From an uncultured Mycobacteriaceae bacterium (GTDB taxonomy: Bacteria; Actinomycetota; Actinomycetes; Mycobacteriales; Mycobacteriaceae): a stretch of DNA of 64,000 bases. Below the pieces are notes generated by a model. That model worked only from the letters and a program-made list of their open reading frames with translations. It was not told the origin of the DNA and made no database searches. The stretch spans positions 1-64,000 of the forward strand of contig CADEGF010000015.1 in the NCBI GenBank assembly GCA_902826815.1, in the 5' to 3' direction. Below are positions 17,000-25,134 of this stretch, piece after piece (within the stretch, counting starts at the first letter, position 1; every line of letters begins with the position of its first letter). The position numbers and the translations under genes were made by a program.

Positions 17000-18042
17000 T
17001 TCCGCACCAGTCCTCTCGGTTGAACCAGGCCGAGGTCGAGGTGCGTGAGCCAGCCGGGTGCGGCATCGCACACGTCGGGTATCGCGTTGATGGCGCCCAT
17101 CGCGGTCCAGTTGTAGCCGGGGTGGGCCATCGTGCCGTCCGGTTTCTCGACGCCCTGAAGTGTGAGCTCGGTCGGCGGGTCGCCTTCGATCACGATGCGG
17201 TACCGCGTTTTTCCGAAGTCCCACTGCGGGTCGAGGTTGTCGGCAGTGGTCGTCGTGTAGAGCGCCTGGAACTCGATGAGTGGTCTGCCGTCGACGTGCG
17301 CCGTCCATGTGTGCTGCTGGGCGGCCACCGTACCGGCGGGGATGGCCCCGAGTTCGTGCGTGACGTCCTCGACGGCGACGGCTGCCTGCAGATCGGAGGT
17401 CACCTCGTCGATGGTGACGCCGAGGCCGTCGGCGAGCATGTACATCGACTGGGCGAAAAACACCGTGCCGAGACCGAGAATTGTTGGCTCGGTGAGGAAC
17501 TTGTCCCTTTCCTTGCCGAAGCCCAGCCAATCGATGTGGTCGAGGGGTGCGTCGGTGAGGACGTTCACGACCTCGATGACGCGGATCTTGTCGATCTTGC
17601 TGGCGACGCGGGCGAGGGTCAGTGGAAGGATGTCGCCGGCATAACCTGGGTGAATGCCGCCCGCGTGAAAGGATGTTCCGCCCTCTTCGCAGGCGGCCCG
17701 GATCATGTCACCGCCCTCGCGGAGGTCCTCCGTCGGGTGAAAGAAACCGCTTGTGGTGACGACGTTTTTACCCGAACGCAGCAACCTGCAGACCGTGTCA
17801 ACGTCCATGATGACCGGTGTGTAGAACACGCAATCGGCTTCCATGACCACGACGGCGTCGATGTCGTCCGTCGCGGCGACGCCGATCGGCGCGATTCCGG
17901 CGATCTCACCCGCATCCTTGCCGACCTTGTCCTTGCTGTGCACCAGTACCTCGACCAATTCGAACACCGGGTTGTCGGCGAAGTGCCGTACCCCGACCTG
18001 CCCGACGTCACCGGTCATCCATTGAATGATTCGATAGGTCAT
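16996..18042 (-). CDS. DapB-like (dihydrodipicolinate reductase N-terminal fold) NAD(P)-dependent dehydrogenase
   Basis: A 348-residue oxidoreductase with an N-terminal Rossmann domain beginning YRIIQWMTGDVGQVG, where the nucleotide loop is GDVGQVG. It shares the pattern and length of the protein at 25198 (STGNVGQHS), so the window contains two paralogs. The family resembles dihydrodipicolinate reductase and 2,4-diaminopentanoate dehydrogenase but is common in mycobacterial catabolic clusters, where the substrate is unknown. A VTTSGFFHP segment and the GGIHPGYAGD loop mark the catalytic domain. Its ends overlap both neighbours by 4 bases (ATGA), so it is in the middle of a tightly coupled operon. 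Confidence 0.75.
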   Translation of the reverse strand: MTYRIIQWMTGDVGQVGVRHFADNPVFELVEVLVHSKDKVGKDAGEIAGIAPIGVAATDDIDAVVVMEADCVFYTPVIMDVDTVCRLLRSGKNVVTTSGFFHPTEDLREGGDMIRAACEEGGTSFHAGGIHPGYAGDILPLTLARVASKIDKIRVIEVVNVLTDAPLDHIDWLGFGKERDKFLTEPTILGLGTVFFAQSMYMLADGLGVTIDEVTSDLQAAVAVEDVTHELGAIPAGTVAAQQHTWTAHVDGRPLIEFQALYTTTTADNLDPQWDFGKTRYRIVIEGDPPTELTLQGVEKPDGTMAHPGYNWTAMGAINAIPDVCDAAPGWLTHLDLGLVQPRGLVRK

Positions 18043-19259
18043 GCGGCGGTACGCCTTCCGGGACTGAACACGACGGGAAGCGCCCGGTATCCGCGCGTGA
18101 CGGAGTTTCCGTGGAATACCGCGTCGCTACCGGGTGCCATGGCGTAGTCGGGCATCCGCGTCAGCGCTTGTTCGACACCGATGCGGAATTCCAGGCGTGC
18201 CAGGTTGGAGCCGAGGCAGCGATGGACGCCCGCCCCGAACCCGAGGTGACGGTTGGCTTGGCGGTCGAGGATGCAGCGATCAGGATCGGGAAACTCGACG
18301 GCGTCACGATTGGCCGATGCATAGTTGACCAGGACCGATTCACCGGGGCAGAAGGTTTGGCCGTTCAGCTGGACCTCCTTGGCGACGGTTCGCGGGATGC
18401 CGTGGATCGACCCGCCGAAGCGGATCAGTTCCTCGATCGCGCGCGGCATGATTTCGGGTTCGCGAATGAGCCGGTCGCGTTCGTCGGGATGCGTGCCGAG
18501 ATAGTGGAACGCGAACGACATTGCACTCGCGGTGGTTTCGAGGCCTGCCTGGACAAGAAGCATGGCGTTGGACACGACGTCCGCGAAGGCAAGTTTCTCA
18601 CCGTCGATCTCGGCCGCGAGAAGCACATCGATCATGTCGTCCTGCGGTGGCGCGCCCGTCCTCGCAGATACCGCATCATGGATGTGCTGATACAGCCCAC
18701 CCCACGCAGCCATTCGGGCTTCTTCGGTATGCCCGTTCAGTGCCGTATCGGTCAGCTCGATGCACAGCGGCACATCCTCGATCGGCATGCCGAGCAGATA
18801 TTTGAAGAAGACGATGCCGGGCTGCCGCCACGCGACCTCGGCCAGATCACCGGTTCCCTGCTCGATGAAGTCGTCGATCAATCGATCTGTCTCGTCGCGG
18901 ATCTGGGGCGTCAGCGCCTTCATCCGGGCAGGCGAGAAGTACGGGTTGAGCACCTTGCGGAACTTCTGTTGCCGCGGCGGGTCGAGCGTGATGACCAGAT
19001 CGCCCGCCAGTTGCTCGGATGCTTGCGGCGTCGGATTGCTGGAGAAGTGCTCCCAGTCCTGCAGGATCTTGTAGCAGTCCGCATATCGCACCGCCACCCA
19101 GGCGCCGCCCGGTGTGGCCGACAGAAACGGAACGTCGGTGTGGGCGAACGGGGCTCGCTCCCGCATGACTTCGTACACGTCGTAGAGGAAGTCGTTGTCG
19201 TTGAAGTCCTCGTGGCGCAGATCCCAGTTCTCTGCGTGCTCTTCGACAGCCTTCGTCAT
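18039..19259 (-). CDS. cytochrome P450
   Basis: A 406-residue soluble P450. The I-helix motif is AGLETT, with Glu instead of the common Asp, and the heme loop is [10 protein letters not shown] with Cys at about residue 348. The ExxR helix reads EELIRFGG. It overlaps the DapB-like gene by 4 bases downstream and the 146-residue membrane protein by 4 bases upstream. The two P450s of this array could act in sequence on one substrate. No ferredoxin gene is in the array; candidates in the window are at 33163 and 58161. Confidence 0.93.
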   Translation of the reverse strand: MTKAVEEHAENWDLRHEDFNDNDFLYDVYEVMRERAPFAHTDVPFLSATPGGAWVAVRYADCYKILQDWEHFSSNPTPQASEQLAGDLVITLDPPRQQKFRKVLNPYFSPARMKALTPQIRDETDRLIDDFIEQGTGDLAEVAWRQPGIVFFKYLLGMPIEDVPLCIELTDTALNGHTEEARMAAWGGLYQHIHDAVSARTGAPPQDDMIDVLLAAEIDGEKLAFADVVSNAMLLVQAGLETTASAMSFAFHYLGTHPDERDRLIREPEIMPRAIEELIRFGGSIHGIPRTVAKEVQLNGQTFCPGESVLVNYASANRDAVEFPDPDRCILDRQANRHLGFGAGVHRCLGSNLARLEFRIGVEQALTRMPDYAMAPGSDAVFHGNSVTRGYRALPVVFSPGRRTAA

Positions 19260-19696
19260 GGAGTCTGACTACCTTGCTGCTCGGCGGCCTGGCGGGCCTC
19301 CCTCTCGTTGTGGATGCGCACCAGTTCGCGGAATCCGATCCGGTTGTACTTCGGTACGGGTTGGATGCCCCATACGTCCCGGGCGGTGTCCTTGCCCTCT
19401 GCACCCTCGGGCGGTCCGAGCGGTGGATAGGGAACCTTGCACTCCAGGGTGTCGTCGGAGTACCGAACCTTCAGCAGCTCACTGCAGATCTCGGTCAGGC
19501 TCAGGGTCGGGTAGCCGTAATAGACCGCCATGAAGGGCAGCGTGAAGGCGCCTTCGATCACCAGGGCGACCAGACAGACCAGGACCGCCCTCTTGATCCA
19601 CTTGTGCATGTTCGCGTAGTACGGCGTGGTGCCCGGAGGGAGATCCTCGGCCTTCTGGTCCTCGGCAGACTCCGGCGTCGACGTAGATGAACTCAT
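19256..19696 (-). CDS. single-pass membrane protein of unknown function
   Basis: The 146-residue protein has a polar N-terminus of about 35 residues, one hydrophobic helix at about 36-60 ([20 protein letters not shown]), and a C-terminal soluble tail with two cysteines (EICSEL and LECKVP) and several prolines. I recognise no family. Topology would place the tail outside if the basic HKWIKR before the helix stays in. It lies 20 bases after the multi-pass membrane protein and overlaps the next P450 by 4 bases, so it is likely part of the same membrane assembly. Confidence 0.7.
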   Translation of the reverse strand: MSSSTSTPESAEDQKAEDLPPGTTPYYANMHKWIKRAVLVCLVALVIEGAFTLPFMAVYYGYPTLSLTEICSELLKVRYSDDTLECKVPYPPLGPPEGAEGKDTARDVWGIQPVPKYNRIGFRELVRIHNEREARQAAEQQGSQTP

Positions 19697-19716
19697 AAGA
19701 TGCTCCTCGAATCAGT

Positions 19717-20412
19717 TCAGTCGGAGAAGATTTCGCGATTGACCGTGTGCAGATACGGGATCGCCAGGAACGGTGTGATGTAGAAGATGTCGTACAGCCA
19801 CCAGCCGATGACCGGGAAAACCACACCCGCAAAGCGCACGTCGGCGTACATCGTCATGTTGAACACGTACAGGCACCAGATGAGCACACCCATCCAGCAG
19901 GTGATGATCATCCACTGGTGGCCCCAGCGCTTCATCTGCAGAAATCCGATGGCCGCGGCGCAGCGCATCGCAAAGACGGTGAGGATCATCCCGAACACCA
20001 TGGATTTCTCGCCCGGCCCTGCCGCACCGCCGACCCAGAATTCGTTGTAGTGCCAGAAATAGCCTGCGTCGAACATGGCGCCCCAGCCGACCATCAGCAC
20101 GCGGTTGATCAACGTGTGGTTGGCGACGAGATCGAGCGCCCAGCCAAGGCTGTTGAGCATCCCGTCGATCAGGACGAGATATCCGATCAGGGTGACGATC
20201 ATCGGCCGCATCGAGAGACCGGCGCGGGCCGCTTGGCGCTGCAGCCATACTCCGCGCAGGAAGATGGGCAGTCCAAAGATGCCCGGTGCCCACATGCCCA
20301 TCAGGCCGGCGCCGACGATCATCCACTTGTCCGCCCGGCGTTGCGCCAGGCGCGATTGCGCGTCGTGCTCTTCGAGGCTTACCGTGCCGCCCGCCCGCAC
20401 ATCGGCACTCAC
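19717..20412 (-). CDS. multi-pass membrane protein, copy A of a duplicated family
   Basis: A 231-residue polytopic membrane protein with about six hydrophobic segments. It is a close paralog of the protein at 23710: the C-terminal half is nearly identical. Conserved polar positions sit in or near helices: LVANHT, FDAGYFWHYNE, KRWGHQW and PYLHTVNRE. These His, Asp and Glu residues could bind metal. The GTG at 20412 overlaps the stop of the 42-residue miniprotein (GTGA) and has GGGAG upstream. I do not recognise the family with confidence; distant likeness to PmoC-type or AveC-type proteins was considered but not supported. Its placement after NorQ/NorD-like genes suggests it is their client. 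Confidence 0.75.
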   Translation of the reverse strand: MSADVRAGGTVSLEEHDAQSRLAQRRADKWMIVGAGLMGMWAPGIFGLPIFLRGVWLQRQAARAGLSMRPMIVTLIGYLVLIDGMLNSLGWALDLVANHTLINRVLMVGWGAMFDAGYFWHYNEFWVGGAAGPGEKSMVFGMILTVFAMRCAAAIGFLQMKRWGHQWMIITCWMGVLIWCLYVFNMTMYADVRFAGVVFPVIGWWLYDIFYITPFLAIPYLHTVNREIFSD

Positions 20413-20537
20413 AACTCCCACCACCCCCGGGCGAAGGACATGTATAGCTGGATTCCGAACATCGCCAGCAGGTAGCCGTAGATGACGATCTGCAGGACGA
20501 TGAGTGCCCTCTTGCGCTTGCGTTCCTTCTGGTCCAT
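20409..20537 (-). CDS. 42-residue membrane miniprotein
   Basis: A short gene in the gap between the AAA+ ATPase and the multi-pass membrane protein. The product begins MDQKERKRKRAL, a strongly basic cytoplasmic end, continues as one hydrophobic helix (IVLQIVIYGYLLAMFG), and ends FARGWWEL. It fits a single-pass protein with the N-terminus inside. Its stop overlaps the GTG of the next gene by 4 bases, and its ATG lies 18 bases after the ATPase stop, so context strongly favours translation. Compare NorF, the small membrane protein of nor operons, for position only; no sequence relation is claimed. Confidence 0.62.
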   Translation of the reverse strand: MDQKERKRKRALIVLQIVIYGYLLAMFGIQLYMSFARGWWEL

Positions 20538-20555
20538 GTCGCGGCGACTCCTTCC

Positions 20556-21356
20556 CTATCGTGACGTGTTCGAGCTGTCGGCGTCGGCGAGGCTGGCCGC
20601 AGCGACTTCGCGCAATCCTTCTGAAATGGCCCCGTCGCTCGACAGGGGCGCGAGGATGCAGGTCTCTGCGGCCGCCAATTCCGTTGCGCCTGCGACGATC
20701 AACTGCGCTGCGGTGACCAGCACACGGGTGGACGGGGGTTCGAAGTGAAATGCTTCGTCTGCGGTCCTGATCGCTGTTGCGCACTGCACGAGTCGTTCGG
20801 CCGAAACCAGTGCGATGCCCGCCTCGGCGACGATCACCTCTGCCTCCCGCTCGGGAGGGAGGTACCGCATCGGCAGTGTGACGAACCGTTGCCGGAACGA
20901 CGGCTTGAGTTCCTTCAACGAACTGCGGTACGCGGGGTTGTAGGAACACACGAGCATGAAGGCTTCGGGTGCGGCGACGACCTCGCCTGCGCGGTCCAGG
21001 TACAGAGCGCGACGGTGATCGGTCAGCGAATGCAGGATCGCGAGCGAATCGTGGCGTGCCTCAACCACCTCGTCCAGATAGCAGATGGCTCCGGCCTTGA
21101 CGGCCCTGGTGAGCGGTCCGTCCGTCCACACCACATCGCCCCCGGTGACCATGAAGCGCCCGACGAGGTCCGAACTGGTGAGATCGTCGTGGCAGCTGAC
21201 CGTGACGACAGGCCGTCGCAGAAGCAGGCCCATGTGCTCGACCAACCGTGTCTTCCCGCAGCCGGTCGGACCGGTGAGCATAACCGGAAGGTGCTGGCGG
21301 TACGCCTGCTCGAACAACTGAACTTCGTTGCCGTTGGAGTAATAGGTTTCAGTCAC
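20556..21356 (-). CDS. MoxR/NorQ-type AAA+ ATPase
   Basis: A 266-residue AAA+ ATPase of the NorQ/CbbQ branch. The Walker A motif GPTGCGKT is at residues 29-36, Walker B CYLDEV near 93-97, and a sensor/arginine region occurs in FRQRFVTLPM. Family members remodel or activate metalloenzymes together with a VWA partner: NorQ with NorD for nitric oxide reductase, CbbQ with CbbO for Rubisco, CoxD with CoxE for CO dehydrogenase. The GTG at 21356 overlaps the stop of the upstream VWA gene by 4 bases; the longer open frame is a shadow of that gene. No nor, cbb or cox structural genes are present, so the client must be something else. Confidence 0.88.
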   Translation of the reverse strand: MTETYYSNGNEVQLFEQAYRQHLPVMLTGPTGCGKTRLVEHMGLLLRRPVVTVSCHDDLTSSDLVGRFMVTGGDVVWTDGPLTRAVKAGAICYLDEVVEARHDSLAILHSLTDHRRALYLDRAGEVVAAPEAFMLVCSYNPAYRSSLKELKPSFRQRFVTLPMRYLPPEREAEVIVAEAGIALVSAERLVQCATAIRTADEAFHFEPPSTRVLVTAAQLIVAGATELAAAETCILAPLSSDGAISEGLREVAAASLADADSSNTSR

Positions 21357-22885
21357 GCTGCCACCAACTCTCGATGCACATGGGCAAGTACCCGGGGGAG
21401 CTCCTCGATGCGCCGGATGCGTTGGGAGCGACGAGGTCCGAAGACCTCGGGAAGCGGATCGACGCGGGTCGGTCCGACGCCGACGTAGTACATGCTCACA
21501 CCCGCGTCGTTGGCTTCCTCCACGGCATGCGCCGCGTCCGCCCAGGCGTAGCGGCCCTCGTAGCCCTCGTCGGAGATCAAGCCGTCGCCGATCACGATGA
21601 GCAGGCGTCTCTCCGCCGGTTGTTCGAGAAGCCTGCTCGTCATATGGCGGAGGGGCGCACCGAGCCTGGTGTATCCGCCGGTGGCCAGGCCGAGACCGCC
21701 AGGTGGCACGAACCGGCGATCTTCGAAATCCTTGAGGCACGTCACCTCGACGCGGTGCCGCGTGTTGCCGGTGAAGACGAAGATGCCGTGGCGCTCGCGG
21801 GCCAGCGTCATCGCTTGCGAAAGCGCGTCGGCACAGGCCAATTCGAGTTTGAAGACCCTGCCGCCGTGCACTCCCAGCGACGAACTACCATCGAGCAGCA
21901 ACGCCGTTGCGACGTCGCGGCTGCTTGGCAGCAGATCGCGAAAGATGCGCGGCTCGATCGCCTCGCCGGTGGTCAGGTCGATGTAGTGGCTGACGTACTG
22001 CTCGACGTCGAGATCGGAGCCGTCTTCCAGCCGGTTCTTCATGGCGCGATGGGTGTGCTCGGAAAACCATTTCCGCAGATCGGCCGATGCCGTCACGGGA
22101 TGGCGGTGCTGGCTCGAATGGGCACGCTCGAGAACTGCGACGTGGTCGGCCATGAAGCTGTCGGTCCACGCGTTCCACTCCGGATACGGGATTCCGGGAC
22201 GGTGCTCGGGCGTCACGTCGAGGTCGTTGTCCTGCGGCCGGCTCGGCGGCGGCAGGTTAGGGTTGCGCACGCCACCGTCGCCGCCGACGGGAACTGAGTA
22301 CGGCCGCGGCAGTCGCTTCTGCGACGTGGTCCACGGCATCCTGCCGAAAGTCCGGCGAAGTTTATCGGTGAGCCCCTGCGGGTCGGTATATGCCCTCGGG
22401 AGGGTACCGAGCAGCGGGTCGACGATCAGCTGCTGCGATGTCCGCGCCAGTGCGACTGCGCGATTGAGCATCTCGTTGGCGTCCATGTCGCCGGCCGTCA
22501 CGTCGAGGTCGGGCAGCAGCCGCCGAATTTCAGGCAACAGCCCTGGCCAGTTTTCCGCGATCCAACCCAGTGCGACGTTCGCCTCGACAAGGGTCAGCGC
22601 ACTCAGTTCCCGCGCGGACATCTCGTTCAAACGGTAGTCGACGACGCGATCCTTCGATGGTGAGCATTGAAGTGCTACACCGCATGTCAGGGTGCGGCGA
22701 CTCCAGTTGCGTGCAGGCGGGGGATGCGGAACGTGGATGAAGTCGAGGGTGGAGCTGAGGCCGAAACCGCGCCCAACCCCGCTGACCAGGCGGACGCCCT
22801 CGCGACGCTGTCCGCTCAAGGCGACCGCCGTAACGGCACAACTGCGCTCAACAGCAAGCGCGTGGCTATCGGAGAGTTCGGACAT
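21353..22885 (-). CDS. NorD-type von Willebrand factor A protein
   Basis: The 510-residue protein ends in a VWA domain at about residues 323-505. Its MIDAS is visible as LLLDGSSS (residues 330-336), GGYTR (Thr 406) and VIGDG (Asp 434), and it carries the hallmark YEGRY at 442-446 typical of NorD/CbbO. The N-terminal half is helical with no membrane segment. In known systems this protein docks the AAA+ ring on its client. The ATG at 22885 follows the 34-residue miniprotein by 17 bases; an internal ATG at residue 89 is a less likely alternative. The pair with the ATPase is translationally coupled. Confidence 0.86.
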   Translation of the reverse strand: MSELSDSHALAVERSCAVTAVALSGQRREGVRLVSGVGRGFGLSSTLDFIHVPHPPPARNWSRRTLTCGVALQCSPSKDRVVDYRLNEMSARELSALTLVEANVALGWIAENWPGLLPEIRRLLPDLDVTAGDMDANEMLNRAVALARTSQQLIVDPLLGTLPRAYTDPQGLTDKLRRTFGRMPWTTSQKRLPRPYSVPVGGDGGVRNPNLPPPSRPQDNDLDVTPEHRPGIPYPEWNAWTDSFMADHVAVLERAHSSQHRHPVTASADLRKWFSEHTHRAMKNRLEDGSDLDVEQYVSHYIDLTTGEAIEPRIFRDLLPSSRDVATALLLDGSSSLGVHGGRVFKLELACADALSQAMTLARERHGIFVFTGNTRHRVEVTCLKDFEDRRFVPPGGLGLATGGYTRLGAPLRHMTSRLLEQPAERRLLIVIGDGLISDEGYEGRYAWADAAHAVEEANDAGVSMYYVGVGPTRVDPLPEVFGPRRSQRIRRIEELPRVLAHVHRELVAA

Positions 22886-22902
22886 TCTTGATTCGAATCA
22901 CT

Positions 22903-23007
22903 TTAGAAGGTACCGATATTCGAGAACATCCAGTACCAGAACCAGATGATCAGACCCGTGCCGCCCCATGCGGCGACGTAGCGCAGAATCTCCCAAACCC
23001 AGTCCAC
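22903..23007 (-). CDS. 34-residue membrane miniprotein
   Basis: A very short gene upstream of the NorD-type gene. The GTG start is preceded at 6 bases by a perfect AAGGAGG site. The product begins MDWVWEILRYVAA, then GGTGLIIWFWYWMFSN, giving one tryptophan-rich hydrophobic helix, and ends at TAA 17 bases before the NorD-type start. The strong ribosome site, hydrophobic composition and tight spacing support it being real. It may be a subunit or assembly factor for the same membrane complex as the 42-residue protein. Confidence 0.62.
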   Translation of the reverse strand: MDWVWEILRYVAAWGGTGLIIWFWYWMFSNIGTF

Positions 23008-23049
23008 TTCAGGCCTCCTTGCCGGTTGGTCGTTGGATGCACGATGTGG

Positions 23050-23652
23050 TCATCGGAACTCCAAGCCGCGCACGGCGGTGGCCACCAACTTGGCCAGCAT
23101 CGTTTCGCGGGTGTCGAAATTGCTCATGGTGGTCAGCACGCCGTAGATGCCCAAGAGGAAGAACGCAGCGCTGTAAAACGCATCCACTTCCGGGTGGACT
23201 TCGCCGTCGCCTCTCGCCCGCTCGATCTCTTGGACCAACAACACGATGATCGGATGATCGGTCCACTCGTCCTTATTGGGCCGTGTCGGTGAGAAGTGCA
23301 GCGCAAGTAGCTCTTTGAACAGCAGTGGGCCAAGCGTTCGTTCGAGGTCCGCGACCAGATGCACGACTTCGGTCAGCGCGGTCACCAGGTCGTGCCGCTT
23401 GTCGAGGAAGCGACCGAACTCGGCGGCCATCCGCGCTTCCTCGCGGCTCTCCAACTCCAGCAGCACATGCTCCTTGCTGGGGAAGTGGAAGAAGAACGTC
23501 CCGTGCGCCACGCCTGCGGCGCCGACGATCGCATGAACATCGGCGCCAGCCATGCCTGCGCGCTTGAACTCGACGATCGCCGCGCCGAGTATGCGTTCTC
23601 GTGTCTGCAACCGGCGTGCATCGCGCGACGACTGCTTGACCTGAGGCGTCAT
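23050..23652 (-). CDS. TetR-family regulator, copy 1
   Basis: A 200-residue TetR repressor. The helix-turn-helix spans about residues 18-62 and includes GVAHGTFFFHFPSKEHV. It is a paralog of the TetR at 24488, with nearly identical DNA-recognition helices, so both may bind the same sites. Two tandem TGACT-type half-site pairs lie just upstream (23678-23702). It begins the apparent operon with the 34-residue miniprotein, NorD and NorQ genes, and lies 57 bases after membrane protein copy B. It probably represses these genes until a hydrophobic ligand binds its C-terminal domain. Confidence 0.9.
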   Translation of the reverse strand: MTPQVKQSSRDARRLQTRERILGAAIVEFKRAGMAGADVHAIVGAAGVAHGTFFFHFPSKEHVLLELESREEARMAAEFGRFLDKRHDLVTALTEVVHLVADLERTLGPLLFKELLALHFSPTRPNKDEWTDHPIIVLLVQEIERARGDGEVHPEVDAFYSAAFFLLGIYGVLTTMSNFDTRETMLAKLVATAVRGLEFR

Positions 23653-23677
23653 GGTCCGCCATTTCTAACGCAGTTAC

Positions 23678-23702
23678 TGACCAAAGTCAATGAGTACAGT
23701 CA
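23678..23702. promoter_or_regulatory. two tandem TGACT/AGTCA operator-like palindromes
   Basis: TGACCAAAGTCA (23678-23689) and TGAGTACAGTCA (23691-23702) are back-to-back near-perfect copies of the palindrome TGACTnnAGTCA, each with one arm mismatch. They lie in the 57-base gap upstream of TetR copy 1. Perfect copies are found at 24454 and 25135 near related genes, so TetR binding is the likely role. Confidence 0.55.
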
Positions 23703-23709
23703 TTGAAAT

Positions 23710-24447
23710 TCAGTCGGAGAAGATCTCGCGATTGACCGAGTGCAGGTACGGGATCGCCAGGAACGGTGTGATGTAGAAGATGTCGTACAGCCACCATCCG
23801 ACCACTGGCAGCACGACGCCGGCGTAACGCACATCGGCGTACATTGTCATGTTGAAGACGTAGAGGCACCAGATGAGCACGCCCATCCAGCAGGTGATGA
23901 TCATCCACTGGTGGCCCCAGCGCTTCATTTGCAGGAAACCGATCGCCGCGGCGATCCGCATGGTGAAGACGGTGAGGATCATCCCGACTTCCATGGCTTT
24001 CTCACCCGGCCCGGCGGCACCGCCCAGCCACAACTCGTTGTAGTGCCAGAAGTAGCCGGCGTCGAACATTGCGCCCCAGCCGTTCAACAGGATCCGGGCC
24101 AGAATGGTGTGGTTGGCGACGAGGTCGAGCGCCCAGCCCACGGTGTTGATGGCGGCGTCGATGATGACGAGATAGCCGAGCAGTGTGACCAACATGGGTC
24201 GGACCGTCAGGCCTTCCCGTTGCGCCTTGCGCAGCAGCCAAACACCGCGAAGGAAGAGCGGAAGACCGAAGATGCCCAGCGCCGCGGTGCCGATCAGGAG
24301 GCTGCCCGAGATGAGCCACTTGTCAGCCTGTCGCTGGGCAAGCCGCGACGCCTCCATGTGTTCGTCAAGACCGCTACCGGTGAGCTTGGCCTTCGGGGTC
24401 TCTTCGCCGCCGCCGCCGCGGCCAAGCTTGCGCGTCGGCAGATTCAC
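23710..24447 (-). CDS. multi-pass membrane protein, copy B of a duplicated family
   Basis: A 245-residue paralog of the membrane protein at 19717, with about six hydrophobic segments and the same conserved polar blocks: LVANHT, FDAGYFWHYNE, KRWGHQW and PYLHSVNRE. The N-terminal 30 residues (LGRGGGGEETPKAK) are polar, glycine-rich and unlike copy A. The last 80 codons match copy A at about 90% of bases by eye, pointing to a recent duplication or gene conversion. It lies between the two TetR genes with TGACTnnAGTCA sites on both sides. Two non-identical copies could form a heteromer or serve different substrates. Confidence 0.75.
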   Translation of the reverse strand: MNLPTRKLGRGGGGEETPKAKLTGSGLDEHMEASRLAQRQADKWLISGSLLIGTAALGIFGLPLFLRGVWLLRKAQREGLTVRPMLVTLLGYLVIIDAAINTVGWALDLVANHTILARILLNGWGAMFDAGYFWHYNELWLGGAAGPGEKAMEVGMILTVFTMRIAAAIGFLQMKRWGHQWMIITCWMGVLIWCLYVFNMTMYADVRYAGVVLPVVGWWLYDIFYITPFLAIPYLHSVNREIFSD

Positions 24448-24453
24448 AACGAC

Positions 24454-24465
24454 TGACTATAGTCA
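24454..24465. promoter_or_regulatory. perfect TGACTATAGTCA operator-like palindrome
   Basis: A perfect 12-base palindrome 6 bases upstream of the start of membrane protein copy B and 22 bases after the stop of TetR copy 2. Being this close to the start codon, it would overlap the transcription start or leader. It is the best match to the TGACTnnAGTCA family in this region. Confidence 0.58.
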
Positions 24466-24487
24466 ATGATAAGTAGTAGTCAATCGG

Positions 24488-25087
24488 CTACTTGGCCCCG
24501 ATGCCCCGCAGCGTCCTGGCCACGTAGTCGTCGAGCATTGCGCCCTGGGCCGGCCAGTCGTGTGTTGTCGTGAGCAGCGCGTACAGGCCGAGGAGGAAGA
24601 ACACCGCGCTGTTCATCGCGGTCACGTCAGCGTCCACCTGGCCATGTTCCCTGGCCTGTTCGATTTCCTTGGCGACCGTGACGATGACGGGGTGTTCATT
24701 GCTTTCGTCGGCGGGTCGTGTCTGTGAGAAATGCAGTGCCAGGAAGTCTTTGAACAATGCGACACCCAGCCGACGCTCCAAACCCACGATGAGGCGGACC
24801 GTCTCTTCGAGTATCGAGGACAGTGTGCGCTTCGCGGTTATGAAACGACCGAGTTGCTTCGCGATGCGCTCCTCCTCGCGCCTCTCCAACTCCAGCAGCA
24901 CGTGCTCCTTGGTGGGGAAATGAAAGAAGAAGGTGCCGTGGGCGACACCAGCGGCCGCCACGATGGCGCCGACGTCGGCAGCGGCGAGACCTGATCGCTT
25001 GAACTCGGCGATGGCGGCACCCATGAGTCGTTCGCGAGTTTGAAGACGCTTCGCTTCACGCGCTGAAGGCTTGTCTACCACGGCCAT
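24488..25087 (-). CDS. TetR-family regulator, copy 2
   Basis: A 199-residue TetR repressor, paralogous to the one at 23050. The DNA-binding region contains GVAHGTFFFHFPTKEHV, almost the same as copy 1, while the ligand-binding half is less conserved. It is divergent from the DapB-like dehydrogenase at 25198, and a perfect TGACTTCAGTCA lies in the shared gap, so autoregulation plus control of the divergent gene is likely. Downstream on its strand is membrane protein copy B. Two similar repressors on the same sites may respond to different ligands. Confidence 0.9.
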   Translation of the reverse strand: MAVVDKPSAREAKRLQTRERLMGAAIAEFKRSGLAAADVGAIVAAAGVAHGTFFFHFPTKEHVLLELERREEERIAKQLGRFITAKRTLSSILEETVRLIVGLERRLGVALFKDFLALHFSQTRPADESNEHPVIVTVAKEIEQAREHGQVDADVTAMNSAVFFLLGLYALLTTTHDWPAQGAMLDDYVARTLRGIGAK

Positions 25088-25134
25088 ACGCCCACAATAT
25101 CGCTAATCGCGCCAGTGCAGGTGGTGTTGTCCAT

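Noticed and set aside
20413-20949. Extended frame of the membrane protein at 19717
   Set aside because: It crosses the miniprotein and ATPase genes; GTG 20412 matches the paralog length and the GTGA overlap.
19717-24447. PmoC/AmoC-type copper monooxygenase identity for the duplicated membrane protein
   Set aside because: There are D/H/H-like residues in helices, but the spacing and surrounding motifs do not match PmoC, and no PmoA or PmoB partner is present.
19717-24447. AveC-type spirocyclase identity for the duplicated membrane protein
   Set aside because: The tryptophan/asparagine-rich motifs I recall for AveC relatives are not seen.
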